Below are positions 31,101 through 44,629 of a stretch of DNA of 64,000 nt, piece by piece. The stretch is from the NCBI GenBank assembly GCA_019722365.1, contig JADFUC010002021.1:62001-126000 (forward strand). The letters run 5' to 3'. The notes below the pieces were generated by a model. The model had not been told where the DNA came from and ran no database searches. It worked only from the letters and a program-made list of their open reading frames with translations. Positions within the stretch are counted from its first letter, which is position 1, and every line of letters starts with the position of its first letter. The stretch comes from Lithospermum erythrorhizon (taxonomy: Eukaryota; Streptophyta; Magnoliopsida; Boraginales; Boraginaceae). The position numbers and the translations under genes are program-made.

Positions 31101-32295
31101 AAGCGTGTAAAAACGTAAACAATTCAATTTTTTTTTTTTCTGAATACTATTTATATTTTTAAGCGGATACTTTAATCACGAATAACTCTTTAAATATAAT
31201 ATAAAAAATTCTGATAAAATCACGATCTCAGGATCTTATGCAAACTAAGATGTCGTAGAGAAATACAAATATTACTTCGGTTCCGATGTCGCCGACTAAA
31301 TATATTGCCGAAATTGATCGTTAATATAGTATAATCCAGGTATTTGATTTTATCTTTGTTAGAGTGGTATGATTTAAAAAGGTATAATTATTTTTTGTGG
31401 AGCTCTGATATATAAAATTCATATCTGCAAGGATTATTAGTATTATTGATATCTGTAAGCGTATAGTTGTTGTACTTAGCACATTATAATAATAATAATA
31501 ACAATAGTTCTCACGTAAAATATAGTATTATTTAATGCCGATTATTAAAGATTGAAGAAATGACATATGATAAGAAAATTATATTAATGAAAGAGGTAAT
31601 AAATTAATAATATATATATAATATATAAGAGGCATATATGTGGGAATTGTATATATATATATATATATGACTGCATTCTTGTGAATTGAATCGTAGAAAT
31701 TATACGTGTAAAATTGAGCTTAAAAATAATTGTGTTATTCAATGCATACATTTGAATCATTAAGCATTACGCAGGAGATAAATAAATAAAGTTAATTAAA
31801 AAGTGGGTTGCTTGTGATTATAAAATATATATATGATAAATGTGGCCAGATGTATCGTTACCGAACTTTAAATATAACGATACAAATCTTTTCCATATTT
31901 AAGGATATGTTTCATTTCTTACATTATTAATACATGTTTCAACTTGGCTACAAACCAAGAATAATTTAATCAATTATTCAATTAATTAATTTTATGATTA
32001 TACTTTAATTTTTTCTTTGGATTTGTGTACTTATTAACCTTGTTTGTAAGATACGTGTACTAATTAAACATCGGCTGAAATTATTTTCACTTATGTAGAA
32101 AATGATTGAAATAAAGAATATGGAGAAACATGTAAAAGAATCAAGGAAGTTCTGTTTTTTGGAGAATTGCATCATGGATTAAGGTTCGTATTGTTTATAA
32201 GACGATATGGAGTAATCCATTATAATAGTCACAACTCATAGATAGTAAAGTAGTTCCCTCATCTGTGCAAGTATAAAGTATGATGAATATTTAAT

Positions 32296-32549
32296 ACTCT
32301 CTTCATTCATAAAAGATTGTTAACTTTTTTGACTTTTAATAGTTATGGTACACAAGCTTTGACGGTAGATATTTTTGTTTGTATTGTATAATATTTGATG
32401 AAAACTATATCAATAATACATTTCAAATTCTTTCCATTAATATATTTTTTATCAAATAGTATCTAACACAAATAAACATATTTAAGGTAAAAGTTTAAAA
32501 GAAATTACAACTATCAAGAAATCGATGAATATCTTTAAACGAGAGGAAG
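32296..32549. mobile_element. MITE (same family as 58693-58940)
   Basis: A 254-bp element with TA on both sides (32294-32295 and 32550-32551). It starts CTCTCTTCATTCATAAAAG and ends AAACGAGAGGAAG. The internal stretch ATTTGATGAAAACTATATCAA is shared with the MITE inside the LINE. Confidence 0.7.
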
Positions 32550-33900
32550 TAGTAGTTAATTCCCATTAGAACTCATGGTTAACAATTAAAGAGGTGGAAT
32601 TATTAATTAAAAATATAATATTTTTGCACGAATTTTTAGATTTTTAGAGAGAATGATAATTTAATAATTAATAATGTGAAAAGGAAAAAAACATAACTCT
32701 TATTCGAACTTTTATATGTGTTAGTGATTAGTGATAGTGATTATATCAAACATTGTATATATCAATATGAAAAATACTAGAAGACACAAATAACATTTAA
32801 CACATATCAATGGTTAAAATTTTGATACATAAAAGAAGTAAATATTTAAATAAATTGGTAGTTCATATACCAAAAGTAGGGTTATAATGGTAGAATTGGT
32901 ATTTCAAACTGATATGTAAATATATTGAAATTATGTTTAACAACCATCAATAAATTTTAGGTGTCTTAAAACCAAATTAATGTTTATTTTTTTTCAAATG
33001 TCTTTCGAAGCAATTAATGTTTAGGTAAAATTTGAAACATGATAATTGTTTAGGGTTTAAAGAGTATTTCTTTTAGGAAAAGTGATTTTTGTACTTATAC
33101 ACAAAAATGCTAGTGATTAGAAATCAACATCAGTGTGTTAGTCTATGGGTAGAGTTAGAAATTAACTATAGAGTGACCAAATAAATAACAAATATTTTAG
33201 TCCAAATTAGGAAAAAATATTCTAAATAATGTAAATGCACTAAATTTTAAGAAAGAATATGATATAAAGATATTATTCTTTAAAAAAAACTTAAAAAATA
33301 AAATTAACATTTTAAAAAATCCAAGACAGATCAAAACCTACTTTGCGTCTACTTTGATCCTTGAATTTAACATTTAAAAAAAAAAAATTAAAACGGCCAA
33401 GATCTACTTTGGTCCTTTAATGTATCAAGACCTACTTTGCTTCTATTTTGACCCTTGAATTTAACATTTTAAAAAATAAAAAACAGCCAAAATCTACTTT
33501 AGCCCTTTAATGGCTCCGCCACTAATGCTAGTCAAATGTGTTAGGTGTTGTTTGTTTCTACTTAATTAAAATGAAAAATTGAATAGAAGGATATAGGTTG
33601 AATCAACCAACATACTCATCATCTTTTCAGTCCTGCCTTGATGGCCTAAATATAGTTTGAGGTTTTAATTGTTCAAAATGTAACTATTTTTCTCCATGGA
33701 ATAACTCAAACTGGAGTATTAGAAAGACAAGCAAAGAATAACTCTCCATCCACACTATGCACACTTTCAACAACAATTTTGGCTTTGTCAAGTACTCAAG
33801 TACAAATATATGCATGAAAATTAGAGTATATCAGTAGAAGGATGTTTGTACTTGTATTGATAGAAAGAGTCGAAGAGCTCTCGCTGCCGCGACTAGAATT
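32550..33900. other. AT-rich spacer downstream of the TypA gene
   Basis: No gene is supported. A two-copy tandem repeat of about 93 bp lies at 33328-33520. Around 33840-34234 the sequence may include the TypA 3' untranslated region. Confidence 0.45.
33328..33520. repeat. Tandem duplication of about 93 bp
   Basis: Shared ordered pieces are ACCTACTTTG, CTTGAATTTAACATTT and ATCTACTTT with CCTTTAATG, each occurring twice. Confidence 0.75.
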
Positions 33901-34234
33901 CTTTAAGCAGCCTTTGAAGAGGTTGTTTATCCATACAATAAATCACTTTAGCTTAGTTCATATATCAACTGGAAGTATAAGTTTGTCAACTGAAGTAACT
34001 ATATATACTCCTGCCAAATATCTAAGTCCAGCTATCTGTATGCCTGATGAATATCTATCCACACTACGAGTTGCTGAACATATACCATACATGTAGGCAA
34101 CGAAGCTAACATGTCGTCGTTCAGCAACTTGGTTGATGTATGATTCCACAATAAGCTATGATGCATCAACTCTAATGAGTCCTGCAAAATTGGCAAAGCG
34201 GGTTTCCTCTTGCTGCTGTGTGAACTGAAGTTGT

Positions 34235-37200
34235 TTACCTTGTTTTCTTTGCAGCCTTTGGGTTCTTGCACATCCGAATACTTGCTGGAGTAACTTCAAC
34301 AAGCTCATCTTCTTGAATGTACTCTATGCAGTCATCAAGACTGTACTCCAGTGGTGTGTCAAGAACAACTGCATATGAGAATACAGAAGTTAATCACTTC
34401 ATAGTGCATCTAAGCAAAAGTTGCACTCAGGTACTCCAGCGGTGTGTCGAAAGTTTGTTATTGCTAACAAGAGTAACATTAACATCAGCGTCTTGCAATG
34501 CTTTGAAGGGGCTCACGCCTAAGCGGGATAAGGAGAGTCGGATAATGCATCCTCACCTGCGTGATAAGCAGGGGAGATGTTCAATTGACAGAGTGAAGTC
34601 TGAGACACTATCTACTACTCTCTCCGTTTTTTATAGTTGTTGTTTTGGCATAATAAGAGTCTTTTACATTTCGTGTATTTTTTATTCTTTCTCTTTGAAA
34701 TAAAACCAACCAATGATATTGTTTCAATTGAGGTGTAGTTACGTTTGATCTTGACGACTACTTTTTATTTCCGCTTTAATCTATGTGCGCATGGCTAAAA
34801 GCGCGACAACCACAACTAAAAAAAGCGGAGCGATGTTGTGATAGATAAAAAGTAGGTAGTGTATTAGTAGTAATTACGAGTTTCTTCCATTATATACAGA
34901 GATAGAATTTAAAATGTTCCATGTTGATTTCTTCCATTATATGCAAGAGATAGAATTTAAAATATTTGACTCCATAGGACATGAAAAATATTGCTAACAA
35001 GAGTAAATAAGAGCAATTTTTAAAATCAATTTCCGCACTTAGTTTCAGAAGATCTGCCAACATAAATTGTTCATCTGTAACCATTTCACATGGTACATAC
35101 TCATATGTGAAACAGGGTGGATCTTTAAATAAAATATCTTCTCATGATAAAAGTTCCCACAAGTGCCTTTTTCAGAAAAAATGTTATAAAATAAAAACTT
35201 CTAAAGTAGAAGGTGAATAATTTTGACATGTTAGGAGATTGATGTTGGAGAATCTTCAGGGATGGATTTCAAAAGCTCACTCACCTGATACTTCCTTGTT
35301 AGAACGAACATTTGTTGCAGCCTTTTTCTTGCATACATTTAAGGACAAATCACCAGGTCGTTGATGGATACCAACTATTTGGCCTTTGTATACATCAGTC
35401 CCTGGGCCAACAAACAATTGGCCTCTCTCCTGTGAACCTGTGAGGGCATGTGTTGTGGTAGTTCCATCCTCAAAAGCAACCTGTCACAAATCAAGTAGCG
35501 TGATGCTAGCATGTGTATCTTCTGACTATATTACTTGCATGAAATGAGGAAATATTGACATAAAATTCATATTAGTAGGTCAAAATTTCACTGTGTTTGT
35601 CTCAAAATGACAGGATTTTTTAACAACGCTCCAAGAACATCAGTTGTGTTGCTGACACAAAGCACTTAAAATCTGATGTACAAGGGGACGTCGAATAAAT
35701 TTGCAGCTTATCTCAGTGAGAGATTCAAAAATTACCAAAGAGCCTTGATCTCGAGTAGACATATCACCAGCCCAGGAACCATAGCTGTCAAATATTGTAT
35801 TGAGAATTGCTGTGCCACGTGAAGCTGTAAGAATTGCATTCCGCAGTCCTAGAAGACCACGAGTTGGTATCTTATATTTCAAAAGATTTGTTCCTTCAGA
35901 TCTGGCAAAGAAACAATGAGAAGTTATGAGATTTTCAAGGGCAGTGAACTGAAAGAATACTGAGCACTTATTTTATAACTAATTTTCAATTAGTGTCATT
36001 CACCAGACCAAAAGATACAACACATTAAGGGTTGGAAATTAAGAATAGATGTAAAAGGGGAAAACCTTCTCCCCCACATTTCCTGAAACAAAATCAAGGC
36101 AGCCTCAAAGAACATGAAATGGAGCATACACTTTTCAAACACCTATATCATTCACAGACTAACAGAGTAGGAATGCTCATGAAATGACCACTAGTAAGAG
36201 ATAAATATCTCCTACTGGACGTACAAAGATCTGTCTATATCAACAGGCAAGACATCTTCTCAACTGCGATAAATTGACTCAAAGAGATGCAGTCCCTGTA
36301 GTTGCATAGCATTAGTTACTACTACACCAAACAACAGCCGGGTTCAAATTACATGCAGACTAAACCTCAATGTTCCAAACAAAGGTTGAGAGATTGCGGA
36401 GCATGTGCATGGTTTTCATGGAGGAGATAGGGGTGAAATATCCCTTTCAAAATGAAGGGTGAAATTCCCATTTTTAGAGCATGCATGAAGTTAGAAGCAC
36501 TCTTCAGAGAAATGGATACAATGAAGACTATTTTTTTCTCCATCATTCATGATAAACTTTTACTTGTTATCTCCAGAGCCACAGCTATGTGAAAGTGTGA
36601 TCGAATTGTTGTAGAATTAGTATGGAACCTACCCATTAGCTTGCATGTCAAACATCAGACCACGTCTTTGACCAAGAAGTTCAACCACTGATCCCATATG
36701 TGCTTCAGGTACCTCAACAGTAGCAATCTGCAGACATCACTCTTGAACAATTAGAATTTGGAAACTAAATATATAGGCATGTTAAATTTATTTTTCAATC
36801 CATAACCAAAAGATCTTCAATAACTATGCCTTCTCAATAAGAAGTTACAATTGCAGACCTTCACAGGTTTACATCAACTGGATCGACTATCTTCCAACAT
36901 CATCTCATTTGACGACAAACAATAACTTGATTCATCAGTCACCAGTGGCCAAAGACGTACAGTTTATATTCCGGAAAACCTTTCTAAAATTTCAAAATGT
37001 TCAACTGACATGCAACCCTCATGCATAGTTGAAACATTTGTGCCTCTGAGCGTTTTGAAGTGGAGAAGGTTTTAAGACGTATAATATGAAGTCAAAAGAC
37101 AAAAAATGTAAAAATTCATCGGTATGTCTATGTAACAATCTACTTGAATCCTTCAATTAAGTAGAGCAAGCAAATCAATTCTCACCTCGTAAGGCTCCAA

Positions 37201-40200
37201 CACCTTTCCATCAACTGTTTTGTTAATTACTTTAGGAGGTCCAACCATGAACTCATATCCTTCCCTCCGCCTGGAGGATATAAAAGAACAAAAATGATTA
37301 ATTGTCAAAGCATGCTTTAGAATAGTCTGTGGTCACTTACATGTTCTCTATCAGTATTGTGATATGCAGCGTGCCCCTTCCACTAACAATGAAAGTGTCC
37401 GATGTTTCACCATCTTCTACTTTCATGGCCAAATTTTTCTCCAGCTCCTTGAACAGCCGGTCTCTAAGATTTCTACTAGTAACATACTTCCCCTGCAAAA
37501 CATTAAAAGTAGTAGAATATATTGAAGGGAAAGGAAAGGCTGAAGTCTGTCTGCGTAGTAAGAAATAAAGAGTAAAGAAGAGAAAGTTAAAAAGAGACGG
37601 TCTACAACTCTACATTGAAGACCTTAAGGATAAAACATTTCATGGTCTAATGCCAGATTCAAAGTTTATGGACCGAACACAGAGCTAAATGGAGACGCCG
37701 GATTCAGAAAGCCGACCCACTTAGTGGACATGGCTTAGTTGGATTATTTAGGGATATAAATAGACAATCAAAGTAAAATCCCATAACATAGACAAGTCAA
37801 TGGGAATAAATGAAGCTGACAGCTTAATCCAATAGTATATTCTCCAGATGTTTCATACTGGTCTTCAGAAAGAGCAAAGATATTAAAGAGTTTATAATAT
37901 ACCTCACGGCCAACAAAAGGAGAGGTGTTAATGGAGAAAGACATTTTGACCGTAGGCTCTTCCACCTTAATAGCAGGTAAAGGCTTCCCAGACACTTTGT
38001 CTGCAATGGTTTCTCCAATCTGGAAAAAACAAAGATCACAATTTCCCAAATGCCAAAAATACGAGGTAATACAGATGAAGTTGGAAGCAACCTTAATGTA
38101 ATTGTACAAAACTTACCTGGATATCATTAATTCCACAAACAGCACAGATATCACCAGCTTCCACAACTTCTGCAGGTACTCGGTAGAATTTTTCATACAC
38201 GAAAAGTTCACTAACTTTAGCAAATCTACACACATCCCCTGTGGTGCATACCTAAGCATAGAAATAGGAATTCAATTATCGTCTACTCCATCAATAGCCT
38301 GTATGCTAAAGGTAGTTGGTTAACCTTTTGAGTTTGTGATATAATCATATAACGAAGGTACCATTCTGCTGGACCTCTGAACCAACAGCACCATAACGCT
38401 AAAGTTCAATAGTTGTCGTTTAGAGAGTATAAGCAAGAACACTACATGAATTAACTGATATTTCATCCTAAAACCAGAGGCTTGTAAATTACCTAATGGG
38501 TGAGGTGTCTCCTCTAATTGACGAAGTTTAATATATACAAGTAGCAAATTTGGAACTAATTCTTTTAGGGTAAGGCTCATTAACTGAAGTTGCAAAGGAG
38601 CCTGATGAATAAAGTGATATTTCATATTACTCCAAGTCGCCTGGATGGTATGGACCAAAATCTTGAGGATTAGATGAAAGTGTGACTTTATGTGAAGTGG
38701 TCTCTAAAAGCTTAGACCTATATATTAATTTTAAAAGTGATTCTTAAATGAAATTCCAGATGTCACAGTGTCCGTAGCGAATCTGGTACTTCTTTATTTT
38801 TTCATGGTCATGCTCATTAACTGAAGTTGCAAAAGAGCTGGATGAATAAAGTGATATTTCATATTAAATCAAGTCACCTGGATGATATAGATCAGAATGT
38901 GTATTATGTGAAAGTGTAAAGTTATGTGGTTTCTAAAAGATTAAACCTATATATTTTTAAATGTAATTATCTTATGACATTGCAGATGGCATGGTGTTTC
39001 ATATTAAGAAACAATAGCCCACACTAACTTTTAGAGGGAGATGCTGATAGTAAAATTAGAAAATTTGGAAGTAGAAGTGTATAGTAAGGTTTCATCAATT
39101 TGAGTTTATCGCAGTTATAAGAAGATGAGCAATGAATAACAATGTTGATTTCATGCTAAAAGCAAATTAGTTAGAAAGGAAAAGGGGGAGATAAAAAAAA
39201 GTAAACAAATGCTGTAAGATAGATGGATGCATGACAAAAATCATATACAAGATTCTGTAGAAGACCTACTCGCACATCCAATCCTTTTCGCAAAGTTCCT
39301 GCATGTACACGTCCTATTGCAATGCGTCCCTTGTGCTCGTCATACTCAATATTTGTTGCCTATAAAACTCAGAGGAATTATAAATACAATCATGAAGAAT
39401 TCTTGTTCAGATTATGATCACAGTAAATAATATTTAAGTTGTATAAAAATAGTTACCCAAAGGTTGTTAACTCTAAGTAGGTAAAGTCAGAGCTACTGAT
39501 ATTTGCCAAAAATAAAATGCCCATAATATAATAATAAGCTTGATTACTTATTTCTCAAAAAAAAATTCAGTTTGTAAACACGGTAATCATGTTCAATTAA
39601 TTACCTATCTTCTGAGATTCTTTTCAGAAAATATGTATTATTTTAATTAACGTTCAAGTAAAATAAAATGAGGCCTCAATCATCTTTGTAAATGTTAATC
39701 AAGAAAAATCACACATGAATGGCCTCACTAAGCATTAAGGTGAAAATGTGAAATTGAACAAAAACCAAAGCTGTCAGAGAAATACTAACAAGCATTTGAA
39801 GGTCACCATCCCTATCAATTCGTGGTCCTGGAATGCATCTGACAATGGTCTCGAAAAGCGGTCCAAGGTCATCTGCCAATTTGTCCGAAGAAAGTCCAGC
39901 TTGTCCTTTAATTCCACTTGCATATATCACCTGGAAATCACACTGCAATGCAACACGAAGCCATTAGCAATAGTGAGGCTCCATTTGATTCCATTTTAGT
40001 TTCAAATTTATGACATTTAAGGATATCTATAAGTTTTAATTAACTTTTATAGCATGCCTCAACTGTTCCAACTTCCAAGTATTGTTTGTTTGTATTTTTA
40101 GGAGTAAACTTTTTCAAGTGTTTTTACTGGACTTACAAAAAGTTATACTACATAGTCAAAGGTTTCACACTCACACACACACATTGGTAATCTAAGTGTC

Positions 40201-43200
40201 GAATAATGTGTGACAGAGGCTTCCCTGACCTGAGTGCATTGGTCAAGTAACAATGAGGTGTGGAAGATGATTGAACATGAATGAGCATATAAGATGCACA
40301 AGTTACCTGTTCATCGGTTGCATTGAGTTCGATAAAGAGCTCAAATGTTGAATTAATTACAAACTCTGGGCGAGCAGAAGATCTGTCAATTTTGTTGATA
40401 ACAACAACTACAGCATGACCAAATTCAAGAGCTTTCTTCAGGACGAATCTTGTTTGTGGCATTGGTCCCTCAACAGAATCTACCTACAAGTGCCAGAAAA
40501 ATTATTGAGTGACCGTTATTATTTCAAGATGCCATGTTGAGCTTCAACAAATCGACATGACTTAATAGACTTCAATTAAGTCCGAAAGCTTGTTCTCAAT
40601 CATAGAACAAAATAGAACTTGGTAATAGTTGGGTTTTATGTGCAGAGAAAAGTATGAACAAGACCGGAAAAAGCCATTCAATCATCAAGTATTTTTGCAA
40701 TACTTGATATTCATGTGAAATTTCCGTTTTTGCCTCTGAATATTGTATACATTTGGCAGTAATGATATATTTCATATTGATCATTGATGTGAAGCTGGAG
40801 TTGTGGGGGTCGGTCAGGAATCTGATGGTGTATGTATGAGCTAACAATTTCAAACCTCATCAGGGGTCTAGGAGGAGGGGGAAATAACTATATACTCCCT
40901 CTATCCCTAATTGTAAAGGCTATTTACTTTTGACAAAGTTTTAGGAACATTCAAATTCGTATCTACGACTCAATTTTCCATCCACCTAAATGTATTAATT
41001 TTAGTCAAAAGAAGAATTAATTTTGAGATTTCCGAAAATGGTAAAAACTCCCTTAGAATTATGGATGGGGGAGAAAAGAAATAATAGGATCCCAAACAGG
41101 CAGCTAATCGGGTGCTTTCTTATTAATTATGTCCAATTAATCTATTAAGCTGAGAAAGAACAAGCGCCACATTTGCGTAAAACTTATTATTGATGAAAAT
41201 GTAACAAGACTAGACACTATACTCTTGAACTTGATTACGACAATATCAGAAACCACATCAAGGAGGCAGTATAGAAAGTACCACTAAAATAACTCCCTCC
41301 ACCATATTGAGGATGCGTTCCACTTCACCTCCAAAGTCAGAATGTCCTGGTGTGTCAATTATATTTATCTTTGTACCCTTGAAATTAATTGAAGTGTTTT
41401 TGCTAAGAATTGTTATTCCCCTTTCTCGTTCCAGATCATTCGAGTCCATTATTCTCTCCTGTACAAATTGATTGTCACGAAATACCTGCATAGAAATTTG
41501 GACTTGAATTAGATCAGATAATTACTTCAATACCCTAACATAAATAAATTGTACCTAAAAATAAGAAAGAAATAATCCAAAAGAGAGGAAATAAAAGCTC
41601 CTGTAGATAAATAATGCTACATGGAAAGTAGAACTCAACAGTTCATTTAGTGAGGAACAGTGAAACAACTGAAAGACTGAATCTTAACGAAGATAACCTT
41701 TAGATAATGACTCCAACCTATTTCAACTAAATTTTTTGTTGATCTTAGCAACAAAACTCTTATTATTGAGAAGCCATGTCCTACATTTGTAGAACATGAT
41801 CTTTTAATTGAGTTAATAAGATCGTGAATTCTAAGCACTTATCATTTATAATCATATTCTTTCTAAATCAATTGTACACGATAGCACAAATATGACTTCT
41901 TGTCTGGAAATCCAATGAAATTTATAAACTTATTGGAGCATATGATAGGACATTATTGTGGCAGTAGAACATAAAAAACAGGTCGATACCTTTGCTTGCT
42001 TCAACATTGCATCAACCAATGTGGTCTTTCCATGATCTACATGGGCTACAATAGCAATATTTCTTATGTCACTTCTCCTCTGTAACTGACTCTTTTTCTC
42101 TGCAAAAGAAATAGAAATGAACTCATCAGGGTGCATGATGATACAGAAAACCAAGCAAAGCATTGTATACAATACTACCTAAATACACCACCAACTAAAA
42201 ATCCAGTTTAGAGCGAGTTTAATGCACAAAAAAGTGAGTCCTTTATACGCTTCTAAGACATACAAACCCCAATTCTACTCTCATCATTGATGTTGAATCA
42301 CATCATTTTTTATCTCAGGAGTGAAGTTTTACTTGTATATTTCACTTCAAAATTCAATCCTACCAAACCAATACAGATAAACACAAAGAAATATCCTATC
42401 ATGAAGTAGTAAATAGTGTTTGTATTTCACTTTTGGGTCAATTCGAAACAGCCTTCCTGTTTCACAGAAGTAAGGCTGGGAACTGTACGACCCCCTCTTA
42501 GGCGGGGGGCTCTTCAAAAAGACATTAAGGCAAGTTACGTTGATATCAATAGAAATATCCCTGAATTTATCTCCTTTCAATAATTCACGAAACACCATAA
42601 GATGTTACTAGTTTCGCTCAGCAGAAACAATTACAGTAATAAAATGTAAGAATTTTTCACAATGGCAAACCACAAATATTGTTAATTGTTGAATTGACTA
42701 TGCCACTAAATACCCCTATCCAGAAAACAATAAAAACAAAAGATATCCAAGTCATTTTAATACTACATCCATTTCAGTTTAACCGAGAGTGTCGAGTTAG
42801 CAATAAAAAATACTCAACTTATAACCGTACATAATTACTTAAACATTTTGTTATTAACCTGCAACATGATAATGCATAAGTGTCAGCCTGTATTATCTAA
42901 TTTTATAAGTATTTCGATATAAATACAAAGTTAAACGAATCAACTATCGAAAGTAATTCGACTTTTTATTGAATAAAAACCTCGAAAACGAGGGAGTATC
43001 GATAGAGTTTAAAACATGGAAATAAAAATGAAGAAACAATATTAAGTACCAGTTGTGAGTTCAGTAGCTTCTGAAATTGAGCATTTGATAGAATTAGCAA
43101 CATGGTTTCTTGAATTAACATGTAAAGTTGCAATCTTTGAATTTAAAGATGAATATAGAGTGTGAGCAAAGAAGCTTTTCCTGGAAAAAGTTGAAGCAAT

Positions 43201-43290
43201 ATTGAAGGTTTTCTTGATATGAATATTGGGTTTTGTAGATGAAGCAAATGAAGGTGAAAATGAAGCATTTAATCCACTGGCCATCTCCAT
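34235..43290 (-). CDS. SVR3: Chloroplast translational GTPase TypA/BipA (SVR3-like)
   Basis: Exons (minus strand): 43050-43290, 41990-42099, 41282-41485, 40307-40483, 39790-39942, 39270-39359, 38117-38251, 37903-38019, 37341-37492, 37186-37270, 36633-36727, 35736-35901, 35285-35480, 34235-34368; 2055 nt, 684 aa, all phases agree. Residues 1-80 are Ser/Lys/Asn-rich and low in acid, a good chloroplast transit peptide. The GTPase domain shows [10 protein letters not shown] (G1, 99-108), RERGITI (G2), DTPGH (161-165), NKID (215-218) and YASGIKG (G5). EF-Tu-like domain II, an EF-G C-terminal fold ([12 protein letters not shown]) and the TypA-specific C-terminal domain ([31 protein letters not shown]) follow. 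Length fits the family. TypA/BipA factors act on the ribosome; SVR3 is needed for plastid translation and cold tolerance in Arabidopsis (family knowledge). A second in-frame ATG at 43284 could also serve as start. Confidence 0.95.
34369..35284. repeat. TypA intron 13 with microduplications and MITE-like sequence
   Basis: A 20-base piece of exon 14 (GTACTCCAGTGGTGTGTC) recurs slightly changed at about 34434. TTGCTAACAAGAGTAA occurs twice (about 34461 and 34992). TTTCTTCCATTATAT(A/G)CA with AGAGATAGAATTTAAAAT occurs as a tandem pair at 34881-34965. A region from about 34612 (ACTACTCTCTCCGTT) to 34860 looks like an old MITE. Confidence 0.6.
38565..39010. repeat. Tandem duplication of about 245 bp in TypA intron 6
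   Basis: Two diverged copies share, in order, GCTCATTAACTGAAGTTGCAAA, GATGAATAAAGTGATATTTC, CACCTGGATG or CGCCTGGATG, and TTCTAAAAG with ACCTATATAT. Confidence 0.8.
40895..41073. mobile_element. MITE in TypA intron 3
   Basis: Starts CTCCCTCTATCCCTAATTG and ends AATTATGGATGGGGGAG, inverted-complementary ends of the Stowaway-like type. It is 179 bp, preceded by TATA and located between exons 3 and 4. Confidence 0.65.
42401..42550 (+). mobile_element. Angio-domain SINE fragment in TypA intron 1
   Basis: Contains GGGTCAATTCGAAACAGCC, TTTCACAGAAGTAAGGCTG, GTACGACCCCC and AGGCGGGGGGCTCTTC, the conserved 3' domain of many angiosperm SINEs. It is related to the copies at 5216-5362 and 15195-15262. 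Confidence 0.7.
42763..42996. mobile_element. Stowaway-like MITE in TypA intron 1
   Basis: A 234-bp element flanked by TA (42761-42762 and 42997-42998), starting CTACATCCATTTCAGTTT and ending GAAAACGAGGGAG. Confidence 0.65.
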
Positions 43291-43428
43291 AATTGGCTTT
43301 TCTTGATTGAGTTTTTTTTGTATGGAGATAGTTGAAGAGGCAAAGTGGAGTTGAGGAGATGATGGGGGTTATATGGTTGAAGTACACTTAGATAGTAGAG
43401 GCTGTTGTTTATTTGGGGGGGTTTTGTT

Positions 43429-43435
43429 TTTTTAT
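43429..43435 (-). promoter_or_regulatory. Putative TATA box of the TypA gene
   Basis: TATAAAA on the minus strand, about 140 bases upstream of the TypA start codon. The spacing suits a short 5' untranslated region. Not tested against transcript data. Confidence 0.45.
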
Positions 43436-43529
43436 ACATAATCCTTTTTTCTCCAAAATATTCATTCGTTTTTTTATTTGGTGTTTTAGTCTATTTCGAG
43501 ATTGGAATAAAAAAAATTATGCAGTATGA

Positions 43530-43738
43530 CGGAGGTTGGTGAAGTAAGTAAAGGTTTGTGGCCAAGCGAGGTCGTGGAGTTCAATTTCCCACACTTTCTT
43601 GGTCGAGGCGTACCGTCTGGGGCTCGTCAGTGTTGTTTAGACTTTGGTGAAAGTGGTTTTGTAGGTTGTTCATCGGGTCTACCCGATACGCACTCAATGT
43701 CGGTAGTCGTTCTTGGGTGCCTTACTGTTAAAAAGGAG
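43530..43738 (+). mobile_element. tRNA-derived SINE upstream of TypA
   Basis: The head resembles a tRNA promoter: an A-box-like AAGTAAAGGTTTGTGG, then TCGTGGAGTTCAATTTCC as B box, about 40 bases apart. A GC-richer body follows (CATCGGGTCTACCCGATACG, GTCGTTCTTGGGTGCC). The 84-residue open frame across it is incidental. The head places the element in the plus orientation, about 240 bases before the TypA start codon. Confidence 0.55.
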
Positions 43739-43798
43739 GAGAAAATAGTGAAGTGCATTAAAAATATGGGAGGCTATTAATTAGTTGAAGCCCCATAT

Positions 43799-43939
43799 CA
43801 TTGGTTGGTTGATAATTTAAAGATGAAAAATAGTCATAAAGTATATTGAAAATGTAAAAGTGTAATTTGTTATGCTAAAACGACAAATATTTTGAAACAA
43901 AAATTTGACTAAAACGACAACTAAAAAATGAAGGGAGTA
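43799..43939. mobile_element. Partial MITE (family of 18465-18725)
   Basis: Shares ATTGGTTGGTTGATAATTTAA and ends AAAAATGAAGGGAG followed by TA. Only the right half is present. Confidence 0.55.
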
Positions 43940-44629
43940 TCATCCAATTTTGAATTTATGATAGTTGACTTTTTAAATTTGGAATTTAAATATTTTAGTA
44001 TACAATGTATGTTGTAAGTTATATAAGTCAAAAGTTTATGCAAGTCTTATGAGTAACATTGGTCGTCCTAACATTGTTGAATAAATATCTTACATTATTT
44101 TTGAGTAATGTTAGAATGAGTAACTTTATAAACACGCATCATTCTTGAGTAATGTGAGATCTAGTATTTATACACTTTATAAAAGTGTGAATTTATTAGT
44201 ATTTTTTCCATTTTTTGTTAAAACGATGTTGCCCTTACAACTAAAATTAATTATTTACATCTTATTATTAATTATTGACTCTTAACATGACTATTAGCAT
44301 GGACTAAAAAACATACAATTGTATTGAATTATTCATTAGTTACATAATTTTGACTCTTAACATTAGCATGTCCATTTCATGATATAGTAAAATAAACATC
44401 ATTGCCTTCTTCCTCAAATGTAATTATGTAAACGTACCATTGCATTCAATCGTTCATTGCATTTTAAACTGTATGAAATGAAATGCTGAATTATTGCATT
44501 ATTATTTCTTTGCATTCAACCTTTATCATGGATTGAATATCCACCTTTGTCATTATTTTCTTAATTAATTAATCCGTTACACTTTTAAATAATTACTCTC
44601 AAACTATAAACCATTATACTCTCATCTTA
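43940..44629. other. AT-rich spacer
   Basis: No gene is supported. Dispersed short repeats only (for example GAGTAATGTTAGAATGAGTAA-like pieces near 44105). Confidence 0.5.

Larger units (their letters stand above)
29761..32295. other. AT-rich spacer with short repeats
   Basis: No gene is supported. It contains an (AT)n tract at about 30429-30475, a tandem duplication at 30913-31100, and AT runs near 31610-31670. A half MITE-like sequence (CTTCCTCCGGTC) lies near 30110. Confidence 0.5.

Noticed and set aside
34317..34703. 128-residue plus-strand frame as an antisense gene
   Set aside because: It overlaps TypA exon 14 on the opposite strand and intronic repeats; no domain.
43526..43780. 84-residue plus-strand open frame as a gene
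   Set aside because: It coincides with a tRNA-derived SINE-like element and has no homology I recognise.
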